A stretch of DNA of 39,878 bases, from assembly GCA_910583775.1 (NCBI GenBank), contig CAJTYD010000017.1, forward strand, positions 1 through 39,878, given 5' to 3'. The position numbers were made by a program, and so were the translations under genes. The notes beneath the pieces were generated by a model. That model searched no databases, was not told the origin of the DNA, and saw only the letters and a program-made list of their open reading frames with translations. Of the stretch, positions 15,325 to 23,207 are shown one piece after another. This DNA comes from an uncultured Muribaculaceae bacterium (GTDB taxonomy: Bacteria; Bacteroidota; Bacteroidia; Bacteroidales; Muribaculaceae). The number at the start of each line of letters is the position of its first letter. Position 1 is the stretch's first letter.

Positions 15325-17910
15325 ATGAAAATATCAAACTATGCAATCGCGGCTCTGATCACCGTATCGGGTCCTGTCATGATGGCTCAGGATGAATTCG
15401 ACTTCTCCGGACAGAGAGGAGAAATACAGAATATCAAAAAAGTCCCCGGCAATGTCATCGACCGCGGCCCCACGGGAATCGTCATTAATCCCACTCCACA
15501 AAAAATGACTGTTGATAAAAACAAAACCATTGAGCTCGGAAAGGGATTCAGTCTCAAAATTCCACAAGCGCTTCGTCATGCAGTTCCTGCCATATCCCCC
15601 AATATCGGGAAAGAAAACGCTAAACGTAAGGACACCCGACTGAACGTGACCGTCAATGCAAGGGAGGCCGAAAAAGCCGGCCTCCCAACGAATAACGAAG
15701 CATACAGGCTCATCATCGACGGCAAAGGGATATCGATCGTTTCACGCACCCACCGCGGTGCCCTATACGGACTTCAGACACTCCGTCAGATTCTCGAAAG
15801 TCCCTGGGGTAAAAATAGCCGAGTTCCATATTGCGACATTACCGACTGGCCGGAATTCCCTCACCGCGGACTTGTGGAAGGCTTCTATGGCACCCCCTGG
15901 AGCCATGAAACCCGTCTTGCAATTATCGATTATCTCGGCAAGAATAAAATGAACACCTACGTTTTCGGGCCTAAAGACGATCCATTCCACAGTTCTCCGA
16001 ACTGGCGACAGCCATACCCGGAGGCAGAAGCAGCCAAGATAAAGGAGCTGACTGACCGTGCCCGGGAAGCGGGCGTTGACTTCGTCTGGGCGATCCACCC
16101 GGGAAAAGACATCAGATGGAATAAAGATGATCAGGACAGTCTGGTGAACAAATTCAATCTCATGTATGATCTCGGGGTCAGAGGTTTTGCCGTTTTTTTT
16201 GATGACATCGATGGGGAAGGAGCCAATCCGCGTCGACAGACCGAACTGCTCAATGCTCTGAACCGTGATTTCGTGAGCAAGAAAGGGGATGTGGCTCCGC
16301 TTGCCGTTTGCCCGACCGAATATACCAAATTATGGACAAATCCCAACAAAGGAGGAGCCAACGATATTTATGGCGAGACTCTCGACAAAAATATAAATGT
16401 GTTTTATACCGGAGATGTGGTTTGTTCCGACCTGACAAAAGAGACGCTCAACTTCATGAATTCACTGATCCGCCGTCCGGCATATTTCTGGTGGAATTTC
16501 CCGGTTAGCGACTATTGCCGCAATTATCTGCTCTCAGGGCCGGCATACGGGCTTGACACCACCCTGACGTCTAAAGACTGCGTAGGGGTCCTCTCCAACC
16601 CCATGGAACATGGCATCGCATCTATGTCTGCCTTGTATTCCGTCGGGGACTACAGCTGGAATCCCCAGGCATACAATGCGATGGACTCCTGGATCCGTTC
16701 CCTTACTGACGTAGCCGGAGAGAAGGCCGCCAAAGCATATCATGACTTCGCGATAAACGCAGCCGATTCCCATACGGGCTATCGCCGTGATGAATCATGG
16801 GAGATGCCTGAAATCAAGGATATCGGAAATATATCGGGTTCAGACAGAGCTACTCTCAGAAAACTTTTCAACGAGCTGCGATTTGCTCCCAATCAGCTTC
16901 GCACAACAAGCAAAAATGCAGCCTTGGTTGCCGAGCTCGAGCCCTGGCTCGTTCAGGCCGAAGCCTTCGGCAAGAGACTCCTTGCCGCTCTCGACCTTAT
17001 TGAACCCGGAGCGGACGCAGCTTCCTTATCCGACCGATGGGAAGCCATAGCCGCGGCTATACCGACTGACAAGGAAAGCAAGGATTTCAATGCCCACACG
17101 CTTGGATCACTCCGTCTGCAGCCGTTTTACAATGCCGTTACTGAAAGCGCGGCACGAGACTTCTTTTACAAGGTAGCGGGACATAACCCGGTGGTGAAAC
17201 GTATCGCTGGAAGTTACCGCAATCTGTCGGCTCCTGAGAGCAGACTGATGATGGACGGAGACAAGGAAACCTATTATGCTTCAAATAAGGGGCAGCGAAA
17301 AGGGGACCATATCGTGATTGATCTGGGAAAATCGACGTCTGTCAGCAAAATCTATTTCCTGCAGGGGAGGAAGACCGGAGACTCTGACTTTTACGATGCT
17401 TTTACCCTTGAAGTATCGCCCGACAATAAAAACTGGACACTTCTCACCACAGAACCTGTAAAAGATTGTTATGAATATACATGGGAAGGCAATCCTGTGG
17501 AAGGAAGATATCTGCGAATCAACCGCGATGACTCATCCAAGAGGACGAACTGGCTCTCTATCCGGGAGTTGGCCGTGAATCCGGAGACACTCGAACATAA
17601 AGGACTTACATCCCTGTCAGGCAAATCGCTTCCGGTCGACTGGAACCGGGCTGTCGATGACAATCCCCTTACCGGAGTGGCTCTCGGAGAGGAAACGGTG
17701 ATATACAGTCTGCCGGACGGGACTTCGGAAGTAACGGTTCTAACAGACAAAAACGGTGCGAAAGCTACCGCCGTCTGGTTTGATGAAAATGGGAAATCCA
17801 TCTCAGAAAATGCGTTGTCCGAATCATTGACCTGTCTGAAGGTTCCCGCCGGAGCAAAAAGGATGAGTCTGGCTGGCCATGGTGTCATTCAGGAGATAAT
17901 ATCCCGCTGA
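15325..17910 (+). CDS. Secreted GH84 beta-N-acetylglucosaminidase with C-terminal discoidin domain
   Basis: GH84 enzymes remove beta-linked GlcNAc, including O-GlcNAc and mucin-type or hyaluronan GlcNAc, through substrate-assisted catalysis. A signal peptide ends near MMA|QDE (residue about 21). Residues 50-155 form the GH20b-like N-terminal domain. The GH84 barrel starts at about 175 (HRGLVEGFYGTPWSHE). The paired catalytic aspartates are Asp293 and Asp294 in VFFDDIDGEG. Substrate-contact regions PTEYTKLW and FWWNFPVSDYCRN are kept. A helical region follows (about 480-630), then an F5/8 type C (CBM32-like) domain at 634-752 and a short beta-rich tail. It is longer than Bacteroides BtGH84 because of the C-terminal parts. 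Host glycan foraging is likely. Its position 25 bp behind cysK is functionally odd. Confidence 0.92.
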   Translation: MKISNYAIAALITVSGPVMMAQDEFDFSGQRGEIQNIKKVPGNVIDRGPTGIVINPTPQKMTVDKNKTIELGKGFSLKIPQALRHAVPAISPNIGKENAKRKDTRLNVTVNAREAEKAGLPTNNEAYRLIIDGKGISIVSRTHRGALYGLQTLRQILESPWGKNSRVPYCDITDWPEFPHRGLVEGFYGTPWSHETRLAIIDYLGKNKMNTYVFGPKDDPFHSSPNWRQPYPEAEAAKIKELTDRAREAGVDFVWAIHPGKDIRWNKDDQDSLVNKFNLMYDLGVRGFAVFFDDIDGEGANPRRQTELLNALNRDFVSKKGDVAPLAVCPTEYTKLWTNPNKGGANDIYGETLDKNINVFYTGDVVCSDLTKETLNFMNSLIRRPAYFWWNFPVSDYCRNYLLSGPAYGLDTTLTSKDCVGVLSNPMEHGIASMSALYSVGDYSWNPQAYNAMDSWIRSLTDVAGEKAAKAYHDFAINAADSHTGYRRDESWEMPEIKDIGNISGSDRATLRKLFNELRFAPNQLRTTSKNAALVAELEPWLVQAEAFGKRLLAALDLIEPGADAASLSDRWEAIAAAIPTDKESKDFNAHTLGSLRLQPFYNAVTESAARDFFYKVAGHNPVVKRIAGSYRNLSAPESRLMMDGDKETYYASNKGQRKGDHIVIDLGKSTSVSKIYFLQGRKTGDSDFYDAFTLEVSPDNKNWTLLTTEPVKDCYEYTWEGNPVEGRYLRINRDDSSKRTNWLSIRELAVNPETLEHKGLTSLSGKSLPVDWNRAVDDNPLTGVALGEETVIYSLPDGTSEVTVLTDKNGAKATAVWFDENGKSISENALSESLTCLKVPAGAKRMSLAGHGVIQEIISR

Positions 17911-17959
17911 CGGATGATGTTTTTTATTCGCAAGACGTGGATATCTCATATTTTTAATC

Positions 17960-17967
17960 TAAATTTG
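17960..17967 (+). promoter_or_regulatory. -7 box of the DUF4293 gene
   Basis: TAAATTTG matches TAnnTTTG exactly and lies 26 bp before the ATG at 17994. The -33 position holds only CGTG, so the promoter is weakly supported. Confidence 0.4.
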
Positions 17968-17993
17968 TATATAATTTTAATCTAACAGTTACT

Positions 17994-18464
17994 ATGGTTA
18001 TACAAAGATGGCAGTCGGTTCTGCTGCTGATAACGACCGTGATGATGGGAATCTTTACCTTCCTTTCACTCGGACAGATACAATTACCGGAATATACATT
18101 GAATTTCACCACTCTCGGATTCTGCATCGAGGGGGACGCGACCAACGGAGCGCAGTCAGGATTTGTGGCCCATACATGGGTTCTGTTCATATTGTCCCTG
18201 ATGAGCTGCATACTCCCGTTGATCAACATATTCCTTTTCAAGAACCTGCCTCTTCAGAAAAGGATCTGCATCATCGAGATCCTCTTTATAGTTGTCATCG
18301 CGGCTATCGGCTGCTATTGCGGCTACTGCACGATTCCCGAAGGCGAGATCAGCTGGTCATCGCTTATCATCGCTCCGCTGCTGGCATTCATCGCAACTGT
18401 GATGGCATACAACAGAATTAATTCAGACCAGCGAAAACTCCGTTCTCTCGACCGTCTGCGCTAA
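17994..18464 (+). CDS. DUF4293 family membrane protein
   Basis: The 156-residue protein begins with the family signature MVIQRWQSVLLL and has four predicted membrane helices, at about residues 7-26, 55-80, 90-112 and 120-140. Between the first two is a short outward loop. DUF4293 proteins are small integral membrane proteins found throughout Bacteroidetes; their function is unknown. The C-terminus is basic (RKLRSLDRLR) and probably cytoplasmic. The gene is convergent with comEC with only 23 bp between the stops, and I see no terminator in that gap. Confidence 0.85.
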   Translation: MVIQRWQSVLLLITTVMMGIFTFLSLGQIQLPEYTLNFTTLGFCIEGDATNGAQSGFVAHTWVLFILSLMSCILPLINIFLFKNLPLQKRICIIEILFIVVIAAIGCYCGYCTIPEGEISWSSLIIAPLLAFIATVMAYNRINSDQRKLRSLDRLR

Positions 18465-18487
18465 TGATTTGATGGCAAGGTCCGTTG

Positions 18488-20440
18488 TCATTCGGCAATA
18501 AATTTCAACGAGGAATTATTTCGGATCGAATGAACGGCACATCCGATAGTTTTTGCCTCCTGCAGGAATCTGTTTTCCACCTTGCGTCTTACAGACCTGT
18601 GAATGACTATTAAATCAGGATTAAACCTATCAGCCAATTCAGCTAAAGAACCTCTATATCCCCCTGCCACGATAAGATAATCGCAATGGCGGGGGGAAAT
18701 TGTTTTTCCCACGAGCTTTTCGCGCGAAGAGTCGACAGTCACTATGCTTCTGCCCATCACCTTCTTTACATCGACTCCTCCACGTTTCATTTTAAATATT
18801 TTATCTTTTCCTAAGCTCCTTACATTCAATGTCACATCGTTCCAGTCGTCCCTGATGATAAAGCCATTTTCTACTGCTGAAGTCTTTACAAACGGAATAA
18901 CTGTAATCGCTGCGAGAAGAAAAGCAACTGAGCAAATCCCTATGACCTTACTTCTCTTGTATCTGAAATAAAATGACGCGATAACAATGCCGATAAGCCA
19001 TAGAGCAAGAGTCCAGCCTGAGGCTGAAAAGACAAGAGGAGACATAAGCTTCTCGATAAATGATATTACATCGATGAAAGCTGAATAAATCCAGTCGATA
19101 GAAGCCCTCAGAACCGGGAGCTCGAGGCCGATGGCGCCAAACAGAAAATAAATGATTGCCGCCATCAGGAACAATGGCAATACCGGCAATATCAACAGAT
19201 TCGCCGGAAGAAAAGAAACCGGGAAAATTCCGAAGTAATATGAGGAGACAACCCATGATGCCGCGGTGACAATTATTGTTGCCAGAACAGTTCCGCATGT
19301 TTTATAACCGACAGGATGCAAATGCCGGTCGATCGGGTTCAAAGGAGAAGTGAACACCAATAAGGAGGCTACGCAGATGAAACTTAACTGCAATCCTATG
19401 TCCCATAAAGCTGCCGGATCGATGACAAGGATAAAAAGAGCAGCGCCGAATAAAGCATTCAAGCCGGAGTTCTTACGTTCGAGAAAAAGAGCACATAGAA
19501 GAAAAGTCGCCATGATGCAGGCTCTGACAGTTGATAGCGACATTCCGGTAATAAAAGCGTAAAACCAAAGCATTAAGACAGCAAACAGACTTCTGTAACG
19601 ATATAACCCTAAAAAGTTTATGGGAAAAAGAAGAAAAAGGAAAAGGGCGCCGACTATTGCTATATGGAGTCCGCTTAGGGCAAGGACATGGGCTATACCG
19701 GCATTCGAGAAAAGCTGTCGGCTCTCGGGATTGATGAAAACATGGTCACCTAAGAGAATCGCTATAAGAAAGTTTTTTGTCTCGATCGAAAGGGGAGTCC
19801 TGCCTATGAAAATTTCGATCGAGTCTCTGACGCGGGTACACCATCCGGCAAACGAGCCGGAATGCCCGACTATCTTTATCTCTTTTTCCGAAACCCGCGT
19901 CTGATGATAGAAACCCTTGTTGTTTAAGGTAGCGGCATAACTGTCATCAAATGAATTAGGAGAATTCCTGATTAGAAGGAGTTTGGCCAGGAATTCAATA
20001 CTGTCGTCTATATCGGCGTCCAAAATATCGGTATAAAGCATCAATTTCATGTTTCTACATGAAATCGGTTTGCCAGAGGAATCATTTAGCGATTCAACCT
20101 TAATTTCGGCTACATCGCCCGATGCCGCAGTCCTGATCGATTCTATTCTTCCCTTGATTCTACAGACCTTGCCGACAGCATTTTCATCCGGCAGGATAGG
20201 AGAGTCAAAATAATAGCAGATCGCTCCGGCTCCGCAAAAGATGAGGAATGTCCAGACAAAATGATATTTATTAAGTCTGAAACCGTCAATCGGATTTTTA
20301 CTGTTTCGAAGAAGAAACCAATAAATAAGGAAACCTGCGATCACCATCCCGCACGCCACAAACATATTTCCGAGATATCGGGAATAAACGATTCCAATCG
20401 CAAAGGAACAAAGCGGGAGGAGGAGAGTAAGTTTTTTCAT
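18488..20440 (-). CDS. comEC: ComEC/Rec2-type DNA uptake channel protein without an intact lactamase domain
   Basis: ComEC forms the inner-membrane channel that brings single-stranded DNA into naturally competent cells. The 650-residue product has N-terminal membrane helices, a DUF4131-like soluble domain (about 70-200) and the polytopic Competence domain (about 215-500). SNAGIAHVLALSGLHIAIVGALF near 246-270 and FYAFITGMSLSTVRACIMAT near 290-310 are the family's strongest motifs. The last 130 residues take the place of the metallo-beta-lactamase domain, but no HxHxDH motif is present; only a degenerate core remains. The start codon overlaps the aroE stop by four bases (ATGA), so the two are translationally coupled. 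It is likely the last gene of the minus-strand unit that begins at 25202. Confidence 0.87.
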   Translation of the reverse strand: MKKLTLLLPLCSFAIGIVYSRYLGNMFVACGMVIAGFLIYWFLLRNSKNPIDGFRLNKYHFVWTFLIFCGAGAICYYFDSPILPDENAVGKVCRIKGRIESIRTAASGDVAEIKVESLNDSSGKPISCRNMKLMLYTDILDADIDDSIEFLAKLLLIRNSPNSFDDSYAATLNNKGFYHQTRVSEKEIKIVGHSGSFAGWCTRVRDSIEIFIGRTPLSIETKNFLIAILLGDHVFINPESRQLFSNAGIAHVLALSGLHIAIVGALFLFLLFPINFLGLYRYRSLFAVLMLWFYAFITGMSLSTVRACIMATFLLCALFLERKNSGLNALFGAALFILVIDPAALWDIGLQLSFICVASLLVFTSPLNPIDRHLHPVGYKTCGTVLATIIVTAASWVVSSYYFGIFPVSFLPANLLILPVLPLFLMAAIIYFLFGAIGLELPVLRASIDWIYSAFIDVISFIEKLMSPLVFSASGWTLALWLIGIVIASFYFRYKRSKVIGICSVAFLLAAITVIPFVKTSAVENGFIIRDDWNDVTLNVRSLGKDKIFKMKRGGVDVKKVMGRSIVTVDSSREKLVGKTISPRHCDYLIVAGGYRGSLAELADRFNPDLIVIHRSVRRKVENRFLQEAKTIGCAVHSIRNNSSLKFIAE

Positions 20441-21177
20441 TCATTCCATATCTTCCATGAAACCTCCGCCTGACGATGAAGCATCTCGAGCCCGTTTTTC
20501 ACCGTAGCGCCTTTTTCAGACGAAAGTTTCATAAATTCCGTAATCTCCGGATTATATACAAGGTCATAACAGACATGATCGGGAGTAATTAATTCGTATG
20601 GAATCTCGGGTGCCGACTCAACCTTTGGCCACATACCAAGGGGAGTTGTGTTAACGATCAATAAATTGTCAGCCATAATCTTCCGGTCAAGGGAAGCATA
20701 GGATATCCTGCCGTCACCGGTGGAACGTGATACAACCGTGGACCGCACACCAAGCCTGCCGAGAGCGTAGACAACAGCCTTCGACGCGCCTCCTGATCCG
20801 AGCACAAGAGCATTCTTTATGTCTTCGCGCAGCAGCGGTTTCAGAGATTCCATGAAACCGATCCAGTCACTGTTGAATCCTTTCAGACCTTTAACCGCTC
20901 CATCTTTGTCTCTTTCAATACGAACGACATTGACGGCTCCGATTGCAGAAGCATCCCGGGAGACGGAGTCGAGAAACGCGAACACATCTCTTTTATAAGG
21001 GATCGTAACGTTCAATCCCATAAGATCAGGATGAGAGCCGATCAATTCAGGCAATAGCCGGATCTCCCTGATCGGGAACAGATGATAAGAGTTGTCGATT
21101 CCCTCTTTAAGAAATTTATCCGTGAAATATTCTTCGGAAAAAGAATGTCCCAGAGGATAACCTATAAGTCCATACAT
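20437..21177 (-). CDS. aroE: Shikimate dehydrogenase
   Basis: AroE reduces 3-dehydroshikimate to shikimate with NADPH, the fourth step of the chorismate pathway. The 246-residue product has the expected N-terminal substrate domain: GYPLGHSFSE supplies the Ser residues that bind the carboxylate, and NVTIPYKRD carries the catalytic Lys62. Asp of the catalytic pair lies in FNSDWIGF. The NADPH domain starts with VLGSGGASKAVVYAL (GxGGxxxA loop). This is slightly shorter than typical AroE (about 270) but has all key motifs. It starts 21 bp downstream of the M13 peptidase stop and overlaps comEC by four bases, so all are likely in one transcript, although the functions are unrelated. Confidence 0.93.
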   Translation of the reverse strand: MYGLIGYPLGHSFSEEYFTDKFLKEGIDNSYHLFPIREIRLLPELIGSHPDLMGLNVTIPYKRDVFAFLDSVSRDASAIGAVNVVRIERDKDGAVKGLKGFNSDWIGFMESLKPLLREDIKNALVLGSGGASKAVVYALGRLGVRSTVVSRSTGDGRISYASLDRKIMADNLLIVNTTPLGMWPKVESAPEIPYELITPDHVCYDLVYNPEITEFMKLSSEKGATVKNGLEMLHRQAEVSWKIWNE

Positions 21178-21198
21178 AATCGGTTACAATTAATAGAA

Positions 21199-23196
21199 TT
21201 ACCAAATAACGACTCTCTCATCTTCAAGTCGGAACATTTTGTCGCCCTCCTCGATAGAGAATGCCTCGAAGAAAGGGGAAAGATTGCGCAAAGTCTCGTT
21301 CACTCTGTAGCGTCCCAAGGAATGGGGATCCGTCTTTGTTCTGGCAAGAATCTCCTCATCACGTATATTGTCGGCCCAGACATTGGCATAAGAGAGATAG
21401 AATCTCTGTAACGGTGAAAAGCCATCGTTCACTTCGGAAATGCCGGAAGCGGAGTCCATTGCATTATCCAGACAGGCGGTCAAAGCGACGCGCAGACCGC
21501 CCTGGTCGGCAATATTCTCACCGAGTGTGAATTTACCGTTTGCGAAAACTCCAGGTGCTACTTCGACTTTATTGAACTGCTCCTCGAGTTTTCCGGCGAG
21601 TTCGTTGAATTTTCCGGCATCTTCCGGAGTCCACCATTCATTGAGATTACCGAATTTATCGAACTTGCGGCCGGAATCGTCAAAACCGTGGGTCATCTCA
21701 TGGCCTATTACGACACCGATGGCACCATAATTCATAGCATCATCGGCATCTACATCGAAATATGGCGCCTGAAGGATGGCGGCAGGGAAGCATACCTCGT
21801 TCGACGTGGGATTATAATAAGCGTTGACGGTCTGCGGAGTCATGTGCCATTCCTCCTTGTCGACCGGCTTGCCCATCTTCCGGTAATTATCCTGGGTATA
21901 CCATCTGGAAGCCTCGCTGACATTCTCGAGATAACTCTTCTGCGGGTCAATGGAGATTCCGGAATAGTCTTTCCATTTGTCGGGATAACCTATCTTTACT
22001 GTTAAAGCCGACAGTTTGTCGAGAGCCTTGGATTTTGTCGTATCCGACATCCACGATAGATTTTCTATATGTTTGCCGAGAGCCTTTCTCAGGTTCTCTA
22101 CAAGCTTCAGCATATACGTCTTGTTGCGTTCGGGAAAGAATTTCTCGACATAAAGCTGACCCACAGCCTCGCCAAACATGGAATTGGGAATAGCCATCAC
22201 TCTTTTCCATCGTGGCTCAAGTTCTTCGATGCCGGACATCGTCCTGTCGTAAAGCTCAAAGTCGGCCTGAATGAAGTCATCGCTCATAAGACCGGATGAC
22301 GATGATATCAGTTTGAGGATCATCAGGTCTTTCTTTTCACGCAATGTCAGAGAGGGGAGGTATCCGTTCAGGAATTCCATGAATTTCAGGGAAGATACAT
22401 TAGCCTTTCCGACATTCCCGAGGGAAAGACCGGCAAAATATCCATCCCAGTCAATGTTTGGATATTTCTCTTTAATATCCGCCATCGACATCATGTTGTA
22501 GCTTAAAAGAGGATCTCGTCTTTCCTCGCGAGTCTTCTTATGAAGCGCGAATTCTTTTTCAATCTTAATGACGTTATTCCAGATTCTTGACTGAGCATCG
22601 ACGTCATACCCCACCAGTTCGGTGATTCTCTTGACATAAGTCTCGTATGCCTTAAGAATCTTTTCATTTGTCTCATTTTCCTCCAGATAATAATCACGGT
22701 CGCCCAAGCCGAGTCCGGCCTCCATGATATGCATCACGTTTGTATCGGCATCGCCGGGGTCCGGACCGACGCCGGTGCCGAAAAATGGACTTCCGAGTCC
22801 GTCGTGGATCCAGGAAAGGGTAGAGGTGAAAGTATCGTCGGTCATGCCTTCGATCCGTTCGATCATCGGCAAGATAGGAGAGGCGCCTTCCCGGTTCAGT
22901 TTTTCCTCATCCATGCCCATTTTGTAAAGATCATTTATCTTCTGGGCATTAGTGCCTTTGACTTTGGATTCCGGATTATTTTCCAGATTCAAAATAAGAT
23001 CGCGCAACTGTTCGCGAGCGTTCTCGCGCAGTTTGTCGAAAGTGCCGAATCTCGCGTATTCGGCGCCAAGCGGATTCCTTTTTTTCCAACCGCCGCAGGC
23101 ATAAAGATAAAAGTCATCTCCGGGCCTGACATTGAGATCAAGATTCTCTACGTCAATTCCGCGTTTCTTTATAATATTGTCCTTTTTCAATTCCAT
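21199..23196 (-). CDS. M13 (neprilysin-type) zinc metallopeptidase without a signal peptide
   Basis: M13 enzymes are zinc endopeptidases that cut oligopeptides. The 665-residue product covers the whole family: an N-terminal M13_N part (RPGDDFYLYACGGW near residue 25) and a C-terminal catalytic part. The substrate-binding stretch is VNAYYNPTSNEVCFPAAILQAPYFD. The zinc motif HEMTH places His499, Glu500 and His503, and the third zinc ligand is Glu560 in ENIADQGG. Many Bacteroidales relatives carry a signal peptide or lipobox; here the chain starts MELKKDNIIKK and has no hydrophobic segment, so it appears cytoplasmic. I see no upstream in-frame start that would add one, because the ABC-F gene stops only 11 bp before. 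It probably works on intracellular peptides. Confidence 0.9.
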   Translation of the reverse strand: MELKKDNIIKKRGIDVENLDLNVRPGDDFYLYACGGWKKRNPLGAEYARFGTFDKLRENAREQLRDLILNLENNPESKVKGTNAQKINDLYKMGMDEEKLNREGASPILPMIERIEGMTDDTFTSTLSWIHDGLGSPFFGTGVGPDPGDADTNVMHIMEAGLGLGDRDYYLEENETNEKILKAYETYVKRITELVGYDVDAQSRIWNNVIKIEKEFALHKKTREERRDPLLSYNMMSMADIKEKYPNIDWDGYFAGLSLGNVGKANVSSLKFMEFLNGYLPSLTLREKKDLMILKLISSSSGLMSDDFIQADFELYDRTMSGIEELEPRWKRVMAIPNSMFGEAVGQLYVEKFFPERNKTYMLKLVENLRKALGKHIENLSWMSDTTKSKALDKLSALTVKIGYPDKWKDYSGISIDPQKSYLENVSEASRWYTQDNYRKMGKPVDKEEWHMTPQTVNAYYNPTSNEVCFPAAILQAPYFDVDADDAMNYGAIGVVIGHEMTHGFDDSGRKFDKFGNLNEWWTPEDAGKFNELAGKLEEQFNKVEVAPGVFANGKFTLGENIADQGGLRVALTACLDNAMDSASGISEVNDGFSPLQRFYLSYANVWADNIRDEEILARTKTDPHSLGRYRVNETLRNLSPFFEAFSIEEGDKMFRLEDERVVIW

Positions 23197-23207
23197 ATAT
23201 TCTCCCT

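Noticed and set aside
21688..22005. 105-codon plus-strand ORF within the M13 gene
   Set aside because: It is antisense to the zinc-motif region of a complete peptidase gene and shows no family features.
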